Assembly: GCA_945861465.1 (NCBI GenBank)
Contig: CAMAVB010000042.1
Span: 1-39,182, forward strand
DNA length: 39,182 nt
DNA from: Candidatus Kuenenia stuttgartensis
GTDB taxonomy: Bacteria; Planctomycetota; Planctomycetia; Planctomycetales; Planctomycetaceae
Direction: 5' to 3'
This document shows positions 24,133-33,049 of the stretch, one piece after another. A program made the translations under genes and the position numbers. Under the pieces are notes generated by a model, which saw only the letters and a program-made list of their open reading frames with translations, did not search any database and was not told the DNA's origin. How positions within the stretch are numbered: position 1 is the first letter of the stretch; each line of letters opens with the position of its first letter.

Positions 24133-26553
24133 ATGAAACGCCAACTGATTTCTGTGTTCACTCCGAGCAATACTGATCCTGAGGTTCTGGAACGTATTTT
24201 TGTACAGCGTCATCGATTGCTTGAAAAAATCGTTGATCGCTTAAAACGCAGCATGCTCACGGGAGACATGCACCATGTGTTGTTGATCGGTCCACGAGGA
24301 AGCGGGAAGACCAACATGGTAACTCTGGCGCAGCATCGACTGACGCGACAGAAGAAACTGCACGATGCCATGCGCGTGGCGTGGCTGGGTGAAGACGACA
24401 CGATTACCGGGCTGATTGATCTGGCCTTAGGAATCGCCGATCGCCTTGCCGCAACTTACCCCGGCGAATTTGATATCGATTATCGAACACGCTACCGCGG
24501 GCTGCCGCCGGACGACGCAGCCGAGGCCATTCTGGCTGAAATCCATCAACGCCTGCAGCATCGGTTTCTGCTGCTGATCATGGAAAATCTCGATGCCGCG
24601 TTTAAGGGCCTGGGCGATCAGGGACAGAAACGCTGGCGAGCGTTTCTGCAGGAAAAAGGGCGTGTGGCAACACTGGCGACCGCACAACAGCTCTTCGACG
24701 CTGTTTCCGATCGCGATTTTCCGTTCTGGGGATTTTTCGACATTCATCATCTCTCGCCGCTTTCGTTCGAGGATGCTCGGACGCTGATTCGCAATATTTC
24801 TGTCGAGAATGACAACCAGGAACTGGTGCAGTTTCTGGATACTGCCGATGGGCGATATCGCATTCGATCGCTCCATCATCTGGCGGGCGGAAATCATCGG
24901 ATGTACGTGCTGCTAAGCGAATTCCTGACCAAAGAGTCACTGGACGATCTGGTCGCAGCATTCGAGACGCTGGCCGATGAGTTGACTCCCTATTTTCAGG
25001 AACGCATGCGATCGCTGCCCGCGCAACAAGCCAAGATCGTCCAGTGTCTGGCCGCCGCCACAGGAGCGACGACCGTCAAAGAAATCGCAGCGCTGACGTT
25101 CATTGATGAGCGAAGTTGTTCGAAGCAACTGGGTGAGTTGCGAAACAAGCGTTACGTCCAATCGGAAAAACGCGGGAAGGAAAGTTATTACGAACTTTCC
25201 GAACCACTCATGCGACTCTGCCTGGAAGTGAAGAACCAGCGCGGCAAGCCACTCCAACTTATTGCCAGGTTTCTCAAAGTGTGGTTTACCCCTGATGCCT
25301 TGCAGACACAACTCAAGTCGACCTCGGGCAGCGGAAGCCGCGCAGATGAATATCGTGCTTTTGCCCTGAACCTGGATAATCAGTTCCAAATCCCTGTTCG
25401 GGAACAAATAGACCGTGAGTTTGAGCAACACCTCAATGACAGACACTACGATGCCGCACTAGAATTAGCTGAAGAACTTGGATGCGTTGATAAATTGCAG
25501 GGCGTATTGCAGGCTGCAAGAGTCCATGAACGTTGTGGCGACTTCACTCGAGCGATTGCTGACTGGACGTCTGTGATCGAAATGCCCGACGCATCGGTGC
25601 ACCAGAAAGTCCTCGCCTTGATCGCTCGTGGTATGGCGCATGGGCAGCTTGGCGAGAGCGACAAAGCGATTGCGGACTGCCTGTCTGTGATTGAAATGCC
25701 CGACGCGCCGGTGGGCGGGAAAGCAACCGCCTTGGTCACTCGGGGTATATCTTATCGGCAGCTCGGCGAGACCGAGAAAGCAGTTGCGGACTGGACGTCA
25801 GTGATCGAAAAGGTCGATGCAACGGCAGATGAGAAAGCAATGGCGTTGATCAGTCGTGGTGCGACGCATGGGCAGCTTGGCGAGTCGGTCAAAGCGATTG
25901 CGGACTGCACATCTGTGGTCGAAATACCCGACGCACCGGTATGGCAGAAAGCAAATGCATTGGTCATTCGCGGCTTAATTCAGTTTCAGTGTCAACAAGT
26001 GCGAGACGCTGTTGAGTCGTTCCAATCGTCAGTACGAATTGCGCCTCAGGGTTCAGAAATTCTATGCACGGCGATGTTCGCGTTGCCGGAGCCGCTCGTC
26101 GATGTTGGATTGCTTGACGATGTGTCAACCGCGCTGCGCCGCGCTTTTGAAGAGAATAACCGCGATTACGAGGGCTATGCTGGTACTCCCATTGCTCTGT
26201 TCGGGATGGTGCTGCGGCGTGGAAGCGGTGATTGGGACAAATATGTCGCCACATTGATGCCGTTGTATATTGAATTTGGCGTTGCCGACAAATTGGCACG
26301 CGGGCTCACGCAGTTAATCGAGCGGCTGGACGAAGGAGATTTTAGCCCGGGGCAGCTTGCTGAATGGAATGCTGTCTGGCAAAAACACGGCGCTGCTGTC
26401 GATGAACTGAAAATCGCATTGATGTGCCTTTCAGCAGCAACAGACGCGATCAAAACCAAATCCGATCGCCCGCTCTTCCGGTTACCACAAGAGGTCCGTT
26501 CGCTCGTCCGCTCACTTCTCACCCACTCACTCGGGCCAGTTTCGGATTCGTAG
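24133..26553 (+). CDS. P-loop NTPase 2 with winged helix and TPR-like repeats
   Basis: An 806-residue protein; ATG 24133 lies one base after the stop of NTPase 1, with GGTCGATAGG upstream. Walker A is GPRGSGKT (residues 53-60). The Walker B region, FLLLIMENLD, has Glu151-Asn152 in place of Asp-Glu, so hydrolysis may be altered. A winged helix follows at about 293-365 (TTVKEIAALTFIDERSCSKQ, then a wing ending YYELSEPLMRLCLE). Residues 474-625 are four 38-residue TPR-like repeats with the signature IADxxSVIEMPDAP. A C-terminal helical domain of 180 residues is unassigned. This looks like a sensor/regulator ATPase, working with NTPase 1. Confidence 0.82.
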   Translation: MKRQLISVFTPSNTDPEVLERIFVQRHRLLEKIVDRLKRSMLTGDMHHVLLIGPRGSGKTNMVTLAQHRLTRQKKLHDAMRVAWLGEDDTITGLIDLALGIADRLAATYPGEFDIDYRTRYRGLPPDDAAEAILAEIHQRLQHRFLLLIMENLDAAFKGLGDQGQKRWRAFLQEKGRVATLATAQQLFDAVSDRDFPFWGFFDIHHLSPLSFEDARTLIRNISVENDNQELVQFLDTADGRYRIRSLHHLAGGNHRMYVLLSEFLTKESLDDLVAAFETLADELTPYFQERMRSLPAQQAKIVQCLAAATGATTVKEIAALTFIDERSCSKQLGELRNKRYVQSEKRGKESYYELSEPLMRLCLEVKNQRGKPLQLIARFLKVWFTPDALQTQLKSTSGSGSRADEYRAFALNLDNQFQIPVREQIDREFEQHLNDRHYDAALELAEELGCVDKLQGVLQAARVHERCGDFTRAIADWTSVIEMPDASVHQKVLALIARGMAHGQLGESDKAIADCLSVIEMPDAPVGGKATALVTRGISYRQLGETEKAVADWTSVIEKVDATADEKAMALISRGATHGQLGESVKAIADCTSVVEIPDAPVWQKANALVIRGLIQFQCQQVRDAVESFQSSVRIAPQGSEILCTAMFALPEPLVDVGLLDDVSTALRRAFEENNRDYEGYAGTPIALFGMVLRRGSGDWDKYVATLMPLYIEFGVADKLARGLTQLIERLDEGDFSPGQLAEWNAVWQKHGAAVDELKIALMCLSAATDAIKTKSDRPLFRLPQEVRSLVRSLLTHSLGPVSDS
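25552..26007 (+). repeat. four in-frame 114-bp coding repeats
   Basis: Units at 25552, 25666, 25780 and 25894, each 114 bp (38 codons). They share nucleotide runs such as AAAGCGATTGCGGACTG and GGGCAGCTTGGCGAG, so similarity is high at the DNA level, not only in protein. This suggests recent duplication or recombination between units. Confidence 0.85.
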
Positions 26554-26568
26554 TCATCAAGAATAACT

Positions 26569-26777
26569 CTCGTTCCGGGGCTCCAGCCCTGGAACGCGCT
26601 GCCCCGGAGGCTCCAGCCTCCGCTGTTTTTCTCCACATCACTTGCAAAGAGCTTGGTGGCGCGGGTTAAATATCCAGCTTGCGGCAATTCCTGAGACGAC
26701 AAGCAGGAGGCTGGAGCCTCCGGGCAGTGCGTTCCGAGGCTGGAGCCTCGGAACGAGTGGAGGAGCCTCGGAACGAG
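26569..26777. repeat. BIME-like nested hairpin element, copy B, plus a partial extra hairpin arm
   Basis: 26569-26757 matches copy A along its whole length and in the same orientation. A further half-hairpin, AGGAGCCTCGGAACGAG, at 26761-26777 duplicates the right end. It fills nearly all of the space between the NTPase 2 stop and the RAYT-2 start. Confidence 0.95.
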
Positions 26778-26788
26778 AGGGGAACGGC

Positions 26789-27325
26789 ATGGCGAGGACA
26801 AGGTATCGATTCAGCAAGGAACAGCGGCCACACTTCATGACGAATACGATTGTGGCCTGGCTACCGGTGTTTGCTTATCCCGACTATGTCAACATCGTCC
26901 TGGACAGTTGGCGATTTCTTCAGCGAGAACGAGACATCGTAATCTTGTCATGGGTGATGCTGGAGAATCATCTGCACTGGATTGCAACCGGGCCCGATCT
27001 GTCAAAGCGAGTCGGCGAATTCAAGTCGTTCACTGCCAAACAGATCATTCACAAAATGGAAGCCAACGGGGCAAAGACGCTTCTCCAGGAGCTGGAATAC
27101 TACAAGCTGCGTCACAAGGTGGATCAGACACATCAGGTTTGGCAGGAAGGCAGTCACCCAAAGGTCATTGAAACGGACGACGTCATGTGGCAGAAGATCG
27201 AATACTGTCACAACAATCCGCTTCGCCGAGGCTACGTTGATCAACCGGAACACTGGCGCTACAGCAGTGCTCGAAATTACCTTGGCCAGCCAGGCCTGAT
27301 CGAAGTGTGTACGGACTGGCGCTAA
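26789..27325 (+). CDS. REP-associated tyrosine transposase-like protein (RAYT-2, Y1/HUH family)
   Basis: A 178-residue protein. I chose ATG 26789, since upstream codons lie in the hairpin element and GAGAGGGGAAC serves as the ribosome site. The HUH motif is HLH at residues 61-63 in SWVMLENHLHWIA. The family's tail is clear: VWQEGSHPKVIE, WQKIEYCHNNPLRRGYVDQP and HWRYSSARNYLG. The catalytic Tyr cannot be fixed by eye; candidates lie in LEYYKL. It is a different branch from RAYT-1, which is longer and has little resemblance. Hairpin elements B and C flank it, 11 and 12 bp from the gene ends. It probably processes these hairpins as single strands. Confidence 0.9.
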   Translation: MARTRYRFSKEQRPHFMTNTIVAWLPVFAYPDYVNIVLDSWRFLQRERDIVILSWVMLENHLHWIATGPDLSKRVGEFKSFTAKQIIHKMEANGAKTLLQELEYYKLRHKVDQTHQVWQEGSHPKVIETDDVMWQKIEYCHNNPLRRGYVDQPEHWRYSSARNYLGQPGLIEVCTDWR

Positions 27326-27337
27326 GTATTCCTCTCT

Positions 27338-27458
27338 CTCGTTCCGGGGCTCCAGCCCAGGAACGCACTGCACCCGAGGCTCCAGCCTCGCGAGTCGCTT
27401 TGAACTGGCAGGAGCAAAACCGAAAGCAGGCGGCTGGAGCCTCCGGACAATGCGGCAG
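27338..27458. repeat. BIME-like element, copy C (degenerate, shortened)
   Basis: Left hairpin CGTTCCGGGGCTCCAGCCCAGGAACG, here with imperfect pairing, then CGAGGCTCCAGCCTCG and, after a shorter and unrelated centre, GGCTGGAGCCTCC. The final 12-bp hairpin is missing. It starts 12 bp after the RAYT-2 stop. Confidence 0.8.
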
Positions 27459-27956
27459 CTACCTTGCACGTAACACGGGATTGTCTGGATTGTTGTTAAG
27501 CAGCCGGGTAAGCTCTTTAAATTGAGGGTCGCTGTATTCTGCGAGACTTGAACGCTTGCGGTTGTCGCGGAAGTCGTGAATGAAGACGTAGTGGTTCTCA
27601 GAGCCTGGCCAAAGGACTCCAACGACGTTGCCATCTGTCGCCGTCCTTGCATGCATTTCATCCACCATTTCTTCAGTTCCTAACGTGAAGATGCGTGCTT
27701 TAAGCTGATCGCTGTCATAAACGCAGATCTGAAAATCATAGGTCGTATACTGATCGAGTTCTTTATCACGAGCCTGATAGACGACGATTGTGCGACCTTG
27801 TCCGCAATCAAATGTGAAACTGTTGAACCCCTTTACCCACACCAAGCCGCAAAAACAGCCACCAACAAGTAAGCAGAATACTGTGACAAGGCCGCCGCCC
27901 GGTGAACGGAGAAACGGCAACAATTCAAATCCTGACTGATCTGGGTTGATTTTCAT
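27459..27956 (-). CDS. hypothetical membrane-anchored protein
   Basis: A 165-residue protein with one membrane segment (LVTVFCLLVGGCFCGLVWV, about residues 24-42) and a 120-residue soluble part with alternating strands (TFDCGQGRTIVVYQARD, TYDFQICVYDS, VVGVLWPGSENHYVFIHDF). It fits a small anchored beta domain facing outward. I do not recognise it. It lies alone between repeat copies C and D, on the strand opposite RAYT-2, and ends where copy C ends. It could be cargo of the island or a leftover native gene. Confidence 0.55.
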   Translation of the reverse strand: MKINPDQSGFELLPFLRSPGGGLVTVFCLLVGGCFCGLVWVKGFNSFTFDCGQGRTIVVYQARDKELDQYTTYDFQICVYDSDQLKARIFTLGTEEMVDEMHARTATDGNVVGVLWPGSENHYVFIHDFRDNRKRSSLAEYSDPQFKELTRLLNNNPDNPVLRAR

Positions 27957-27999
27957 CCGAAGGCTCCCCAGTCACAGCTACTCGACGCAATACTTGACG

Positions 28000-28053
28000 C
28001 AGGAGGCTGGAGCCTCCGGGCAGTGCGTTCCGAGGCTGGAGCCTCGGAACGAG
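28000..28053. repeat. BIME-like element, copy D (right half only)
   Basis: CAGGAGGCTGGAGCCTCCGG and the 12-bp-stem hairpin CGTTCCGAGGCT-GG-AGCCTCGGAACG match the right half of copies A and B. It abuts the stop codon of the dehydrogenase gene. Both A and D are followed by TTTATTCCG, so the shared sequence extends past the hairpin. Confidence 0.9.
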
Positions 28054-28054
28054 T

Positions 28055-31000
28055 TTATTCCGCCACGATTTCAGCAGCGTTCCAATAGGCGAATTCGTTG
28101 CTCCAGTCGTTGGCTTTGTTGAGCAGTTCGATGGTGACGGGTTGGCCGGCGAGGTTGCTGAGATCGACAACGATGTCTTGCCATTCGACGCTTTTGCTGC
28201 TTCGCTTGACAATGGACTGATGTCGGGATTCACCGTTGACGATGACGACCAGCTGCCAGTCGCCTTGTTCATGGGCAGCAACGCTGAGACGGAGTTTTAC
28301 TGTCGCCGCCGTCGGCAACGTGGTCGATGTTGTCAGCACAGTCGGTTCGGTGCGTGACACGGGATGCGTTCGCAGGGCTGGGCGGTCGTGGTAGTCGGCA
28401 AGAATTGCGATGCCGCCTTCGCCGGATTTGCCCGTCGAATATCCTGGCAGTAATTGTTCAATGAGAGCAGGGAATTCATCGGCCTTGTCGCTTTCACCGG
28501 GCACGATGCGGGAACCGATCAGCAGTCTGGCTTCGGCGTCCTCCGGTGGTTTGTCGAGCGTGATGTAGGCAAACAGATCGCGCATTTCCTGCGGCTGGAT
28601 TTGCTTCTCAAGTCCTTCCGGCATGAGCGACAATTTGCTCGGAACCACTTCATCAATGTCCGTTCGAGCGATGATTTCCTGCTTGTCGCCCTGGACCTTC
28701 AGCACGACTCGCTGTGGACTGTCTTCCGCCAGCAGTCCGGAAATGACGCGACCGTCGTTCGTGACGACAGTTGTTCCCTGATACGACACGCCGATCACCA
28801 GGCTCGGATCGAAAACGTTCGACAGCAGTTGTTCAAACGACGCACGACCGTTGCGCGTGATATCCGGACCGACTTCAGCCCCTTCGCCGTACATTTTGTG
28901 ACACTGTCCGCAGACCTTCTTGAAGACAACTCGTCCGGCGATCGGATCGCCCTCGCTGGTTCGCAATTCGTTTCTCATTCGACTGATGAGTTCGATCCGA
29001 GCCGGATCACGTTCAGTTCGCACGACGCCCCAATGTTTGGCGACAAGATCTGTCAGCAGTGCGTCCTTGAGACTCAACATTTTCTGAGCCTGATTGGCAT
29101 TGATCGCCGAGGCTGCCAGCTTTCCATCGCCCACCAGTTTCAGCAGTGCGGCGGCGGAATGAGTTCGGTCCGTGAGAGTTTCAATCGCGGCCGGCTGGAC
29201 GTCGGCGGGGAGTGCAGGAAGCCGTTCAAGGAGTGCCTCGGTGGCTGACGTCGAGCGAATTCGCCCAATCGCCTGGATCGCTCGGCGACGAGCATCGGAT
29301 TCTTTCGATTTGTCCAGAACGTCGAGGGCCAGATTCAGGGCCTCGTCAGCTTCTGCTGTAATCAGCGCGTTGATAAATCGCAGACGGGTTGAATCGTCCT
29401 GGGATTTCGTCGCCAGTGCTTTCGCGCGGTCCATCGCATGCGGAATCCGCAGGGTCGCTCCGAGTTCGACAGAAGGTTCAAGGGTCGGTCGAATGCCCTT
29501 CTGGTTCATCGTATTGATCAGCGTTCGTTCCAGCTGCGTGCGAATCTGCAGCAATGTGTCACCAGCCAGCTCACCCGATCGGACTCGTTCGGTCAATAAC
29601 TGCAGGCAACGGTTCGCATCTTCTTCCGTGGATGCTGAGTTGACCAGCAATCTCACGTAACTGGCAACAGCGCTCGTGTCAGGTTTGGACGTGGACAGAA
29701 TCCGATCGACGGCTCGCGGCAGAAGATCAAGCACTGTGGAGGGAAGAGGTCTCGGCAGGCGTTCAATTTCCGTCACGAACTCGGCGGTCTGAGTCTCCAG
29801 CAGCGGATGCAGATTCTGCCACACAATGCGCGGTGCCAGCGGGTCTTCGCCTGCCTGAGCCAGCACGGCGACCAGAGTCGGAATCGTCGGGATGGATTTT
29901 TGCTTTGCGGCGGCAATGGCCACCTGAAGTCGAACTTGTGGAGATGGGTCATTTCTCAGGTCGAAGATCATCTTGCTCACTTGTTCAGAGAGGCTTTGCG
30001 AATCGCCCGCAGCACGCACAGTCCGCGCAAGGAGAACTCCATCTCTGCTTTCCAGGTAATCGGTCATCAATTCTTCCGAGACCGAATTCGCACCAACCAG
30101 GACACCAAATGCACGTCCGTAAGACTCGGACGTTCCACCAAGCAGAAAGGCGGTCACAAGGCGATCCGTAAGTCGTGCCTTGTCATCAGGACTCGCAGTG
30201 TCAGACAGTAGCCGCTCGGTCAGAAGCCGTTGAGCAATATCGCGCTGGTAGCCGTTGGCAGAAATAAGGCGTGCAAGCAAGTCATCATCGCTCAGCGTCG
30301 CCATGTCTTCCGGCTTCGCTCGCGGCGTGTCCTTGTACCGAAGTCGATAGAGTCGCCCCTTCAGTCGGTCGATCCCCGCAGGATCTCGATTTGCGTCCTG
30401 ATAACAGTGATAGCGGTCGTACCAGTCGAGAATGTAGAGACACCCATCCGGCCCGGTCTTCTGAATCACCGGCATAAACCACGCATCGTTCGCGCTCAGC
30501 AGGTCTGCTTCGGGAGACGCCTTGTACGTGGATTCAAAGCGTTCAATACGATCGGCGTTAATGCAGCTGCCGTGGATGTTGCCCATATAGAGCTTCTTGC
30601 GGTACTCCTCCGGATACGCATCACTGTCGTACCAGTGAATTCCGCAGTAGGCGGCTTTCTGGTGCTTGTGCCCGACGATGCTTTCAATTTTCCATGTGAA
30701 CGGTGGATACGGACCTCCCTGACGATGGTAGTAGCCGGTTTCCGTCAGATGCCACAGATGATCAATCACACACGCGCTGATGAAGGCTTCTCCATCGTCA
30801 TTGAACGCAATGCCCCACGGATTGCTCGTACCTTCGCAGAATACCTGGAACTCGCGCGTCCTGGGATGAATGCGGAACATCGCACACGTGAAATGCCAAG
30901 GTGATTGACCATCCTTAAAATTCGGATTCTGTGGCCCGTATGTCACATGCGCCGGATTGAAGACTCCGTTCAGGCCATACAGCCAGCCGTCCGGTCCCCA

Positions 31001-31531
31001 TGTCAGCGAATTCGGTAACTCATGCGTGTCATCGCGCCCAAACCCGGTGACGACGACTTCGGACGTATCGGCCTTGCCATCGCCATCGGTGTCGTGCACA
31101 AACAGGATGTCCGGTGAGTTCGCAATCCAGACGCCGCCATGCCCGACCGCAATGCCGCTGGGGATGTTCAGGCCCTCCATGAACACCGAGAACTTATCCG
31201 CTTTGCCATCGCCGTCGGTATCTTCCAGAATCTTGACGCGATCCTTCCCCGGCCCGGCATCGCGTCGAGGATACTCGAGCGATTCGGTGATCCAGAACCG
31301 GCCGCGTTCATCAATCGTCATTGACACCGGATTCACGATGTCCGGTTCTGACGCGACGAGTTCAACACTGAAACCTTCCGGCACGACCATCTTCGCGATG
31401 GCTTCTGCAGGACTCAAAGCCGGCCCCGGCGGTTTGTCCTGGGCATGAGGAATTCGTTCTTCCTGTGCGAAACAGGATACGCATGACGCAACGATCAGGC
31501 ACAAAGGCAGGCGGAAGTATTTCGATCGCAT
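28055..31531 (-). CDS. PVC-type heme-binding membrane-bound dehydrogenase-like protein
   Basis: An 1158-residue protein. I chose ATG 31531 because GGAGCG lies upstream and the signal peptide [20 protein letters not shown] follows. The N-terminal half is a sugar-dehydrogenase-like beta propeller (TIGR02604 type): [18 protein letters not shown], two DTDGDGKAD calcium-loop motifs, and [25 protein letters not shown]-like helical middle follows (roughly 450-830). Then a cytochrome c domain (TIGR02603 type) has CGQCH with Cys874, Cys877 and His878. The last 150 residues form a beta domain. It should be periplasmic, passing electrons from an unknown substrate. The stop lies at the edge of repeat copy D. 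Confidence 0.93.
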   Translation of the reverse strand: MRSKYFRLPLCLIVASCVSCFAQEERIPHAQDKPPGPALSPAEAIAKMVVPEGFSVELVASEPDIVNPVSMTIDERGRFWITESLEYPRRDAGPGKDRVKILEDTDGDGKADKFSVFMEGLNIPSGIAVGHGGVWIANSPDILFVHDTDGDGKADTSEVVVTGFGRDDTHELPNSLTWGPDGWLYGLNGVFNPAHVTYGPQNPNFKDGQSPWHFTCAMFRIHPRTREFQVFCEGTSNPWGIAFNDDGEAFISACVIDHLWHLTETGYYHRQGGPYPPFTWKIESIVGHKHQKAAYCGIHWYDSDAYPEEYRKKLYMGNIHGSCINADRIERFESTYKASPEADLLSANDAWFMPVIQKTGPDGCLYILDWYDRYHCYQDANRDPAGIDRLKGRLYRLRYKDTPRAKPEDMATLSDDDLLARLISANGYQRDIAQRLLTERLLSDTASPDDKARLTDRLVTAFLLGGTSESYGRAFGVLVGANSVSEELMTDYLESRDGVLLARTVRAAGDSQSLSEQVSKMIFDLRNDPSPQVRLQVAIAAAKQKSIPTIPTLVAVLAQAGEDPLAPRIVWQNLHPLLETQTAEFVTEIERLPRPLPSTVLDLLPRAVDRILSTSKPDTSAVASYVRLLVNSASTEEDANRCLQLLTERVRSGELAGDTLLQIRTQLERTLINTMNQKGIRPTLEPSVELGATLRIPHAMDRAKALATKSQDDSTRLRFINALITAEADEALNLALDVLDKSKESDARRRAIQAIGRIRSTSATEALLERLPALPADVQPAAIETLTDRTHSAAALLKLVGDGKLAASAINANQAQKMLSLKDALLTDLVAKHWGVVRTERDPARIELISRMRNELRTSEGDPIAGRVVFKKVCGQCHKMYGEGAEVGPDITRNGRASFEQLLSNVFDPSLVIGVSYQGTTVVTNDGRVISGLLAEDSPQRVVLKVQGDKQEIIARTDIDEVVPSKLSLMPEGLEKQIQPQEMRDLFAYITLDKPPEDAEARLLIGSRIVPGESDKADEFPALIEQLLPGYSTGKSGEGGIAILADYHDRPALRTHPVSRTEPTVLTTSTTLPTAATVKLRLSVAAHEQGDWQLVVIVNGESRHQSIVKRSSKSVEWQDIVVDLSNLAGQPVTIELLNKANDWSNEFAYWNAAEIVAE

Positions 31532-31775
31532 TGTGAAACGCTCCATGAACAGTGACGTCATTAAACGGTGCATATCGTGGCAGGAAGAATTCTCTGAGGC
31601 AAACGTGGAGTCTAAGTTGTCATCCACGATTCATTCGTCAAAACCTTCTCAACGGCAAGCGAAGCAGAGTGGGATGGATTTCAACCTTGACCCATGCTAT
31701 CACTCGTCGCGAACATCCGGTGCTGAACCGATCGCTCAAAATTCACGATGCCCCTGCCTCGAAAGTCCTAAAATC

Positions 31776-32804
31776 ATGGCTCAAGCCCGTCTTCAGGGTA
31801 TTTTCACGCCGAATCTGATTCCGTACACAGCTGACGGAGAAATCAATGAACCCGAACTGCGAAAATACGCCGATTGGCTTATCGATCGCGGGGTGCATGG
31901 GCTGTATCCGAACGGATCAACAGGGGAGTTCACGCGTTTCACTCCGGAAGAACGCCGCCGCATCGTCGCGATTCTCGCCGATCAGGTTCGCGGACGGGTG
32001 CCGATTCTGGCGGGTGCGGCTGAAGCGAATGTCAGAGAAACGATCAAAGCCTGCGAATACTATGCCTCCCTCGGCATCCGGGCTGTCGCGATTGTCGCGC
32101 CGTTTTATTACAAGCTGAGCCCGGCGTCGGTTTATGCGTACTTCAAGGAGATCGGACGCAATACGCCAATCGACGTGACTCTCTATAACATTCCGATGTT
32201 CGCCAGCCCGATCGACGTCCCCACCATTCAGCGACTTTCGGAAGAATGCGAACGCATCGTCGCGATCAAGGATTCATCGGGAGAGATCCCTCACATGATT
32301 CGCATGATTCAGGCTGTGAAGCCCAACCGTCCCGACTTCGCATTTCTCACCGGCTGGGACGCGGCGTTGATGCCCATGCTGCTGATTGGTTGCGACGGCG
32401 GAACCAACGCCAGTTCCGGAGTCGTCCCGGAACTGACTCGCAAACTCTATGATCTCACGAAATCCTATCAGATCGATGCGGCACGCGCGGTTCAGTATGA
32501 CCTTGTGAAATTGTTTGACACGATGATCTACTCCGCCGAGTTTCCTGAAGGATTCCGCGCGGCGGTCGAACTGCGCGGATTCAGGATGGGCCACGGGCGT
32601 CAACCGTTGTCGGACAAGCAGCAGACTGACATCGGCTCGCTCAGCCGCGAGTTGCAGTGCATGTTGTCCAATCATGGTTTCACAGATCAACCGGTCGGCG
32701 GCTGTCCGATCGGTGAGTCTGGTGCGAATCCGACTCACCCGGCGGAAGTTTCGGCCATTGTGCAGCAGGTTGTGGCCGAGCTTCATCGACGCGGCCTGAT
32801 GTAG
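31776..32804 (+). CDS. dihydrodipicolinate synthase/N-acetylneuraminate lyase family aldolase with C-terminal extension
   Basis: A 342-residue protein from ATG 31776; the frame is open earlier, but that stretch is not protein-like. The (beta/alpha)8 core is intact: GSTGEF at 47-52, Tyr137 in LYNIP and the Schiff-base Lys165 in IVAIKDSSG. It should be a class I pyruvate-type aldolase or lyase; the substrate cannot be told. The core ends near residue 298. The remaining 44 residues are a Gly/Pro-rich linker ([19 protein letters not shown]) and an amphipathic helix [17 protein letters not shown], which resembles microcompartment encapsulation peptides. It is divergent from the dehydrogenase gene, 244 bp away. 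Confidence 0.9.
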   Translation: MAQARLQGIFTPNLIPYTADGEINEPELRKYADWLIDRGVHGLYPNGSTGEFTRFTPEERRRIVAILADQVRGRVPILAGAAEANVRETIKACEYYASLGIRAVAIVAPFYYKLSPASVYAYFKEIGRNTPIDVTLYNIPMFASPIDVPTIQRLSEECERIVAIKDSSGEIPHMIRMIQAVKPNRPDFAFLTGWDAALMPMLLIGCDGGTNASSGVVPELTRKLYDLTKSYQIDAARAVQYDLVKLFDTMIYSAEFPEGFRAAVELRGFRMGHGRQPLSDKQQTDIGSLSRELQCMLSNHGFTDQPVGGCPIGESGANPTHPAEVSAIVQQVVAELHRRGLM

Positions 32805-32819
32805 GATTCGCAGACTAGT

Positions 32820-32871
32820 CCCTTCTCCCCCTGGTAAGGGGGAGAAGGTGGCCGAAGGCCGGATGAGGGGG
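32820..32871 (-). repeat. dispersed 52-bp palindromic repeat, copy 1
   Basis: CCCCTTACCAGGGGGAGAAG-type hairpin (CCTTCTCCCCC / GGGGGAGAAGG) joined to GTGGCCGAAGGCCGGATGAG. The inverted copy is at 36936-36987. A fragment, CCCCCTCACCCTGCCCTCTC, lies nearby at 32914. It sits between the aldolase and DUF1501 genes. Confidence 0.85.
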
Positions 32872-33049
32872 TTATTCGCTGGATCTGACGCTATCAAATA
32901 CTTAACGGCGTTGCCCCCTCACCCTGCCCTCTCCCCCCAACTCGTTTGCGGCAACGTTGCCACATCAAACAGTGTGCAAACACGCAAACGAATTGGGGGG
33001 CACGGAGGGGGCACTTTGGGGGCGTTCCACATAGGGAAAAATCCAAACC

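Noticed and set aside
25552-26007. Regular 114-bp repeats as a possible CRISPR array
   Set aside because: Units are contiguous, in frame and encode TPR-like helices; there are no unique spacers and no cas genes.
28454-29248. 264-codon plus-strand frame
   Set aside because: Lies wholly antisense to the heme-binding dehydrogenase gene; its translation has no recognisable domain and reflects the codon bias of the real gene.
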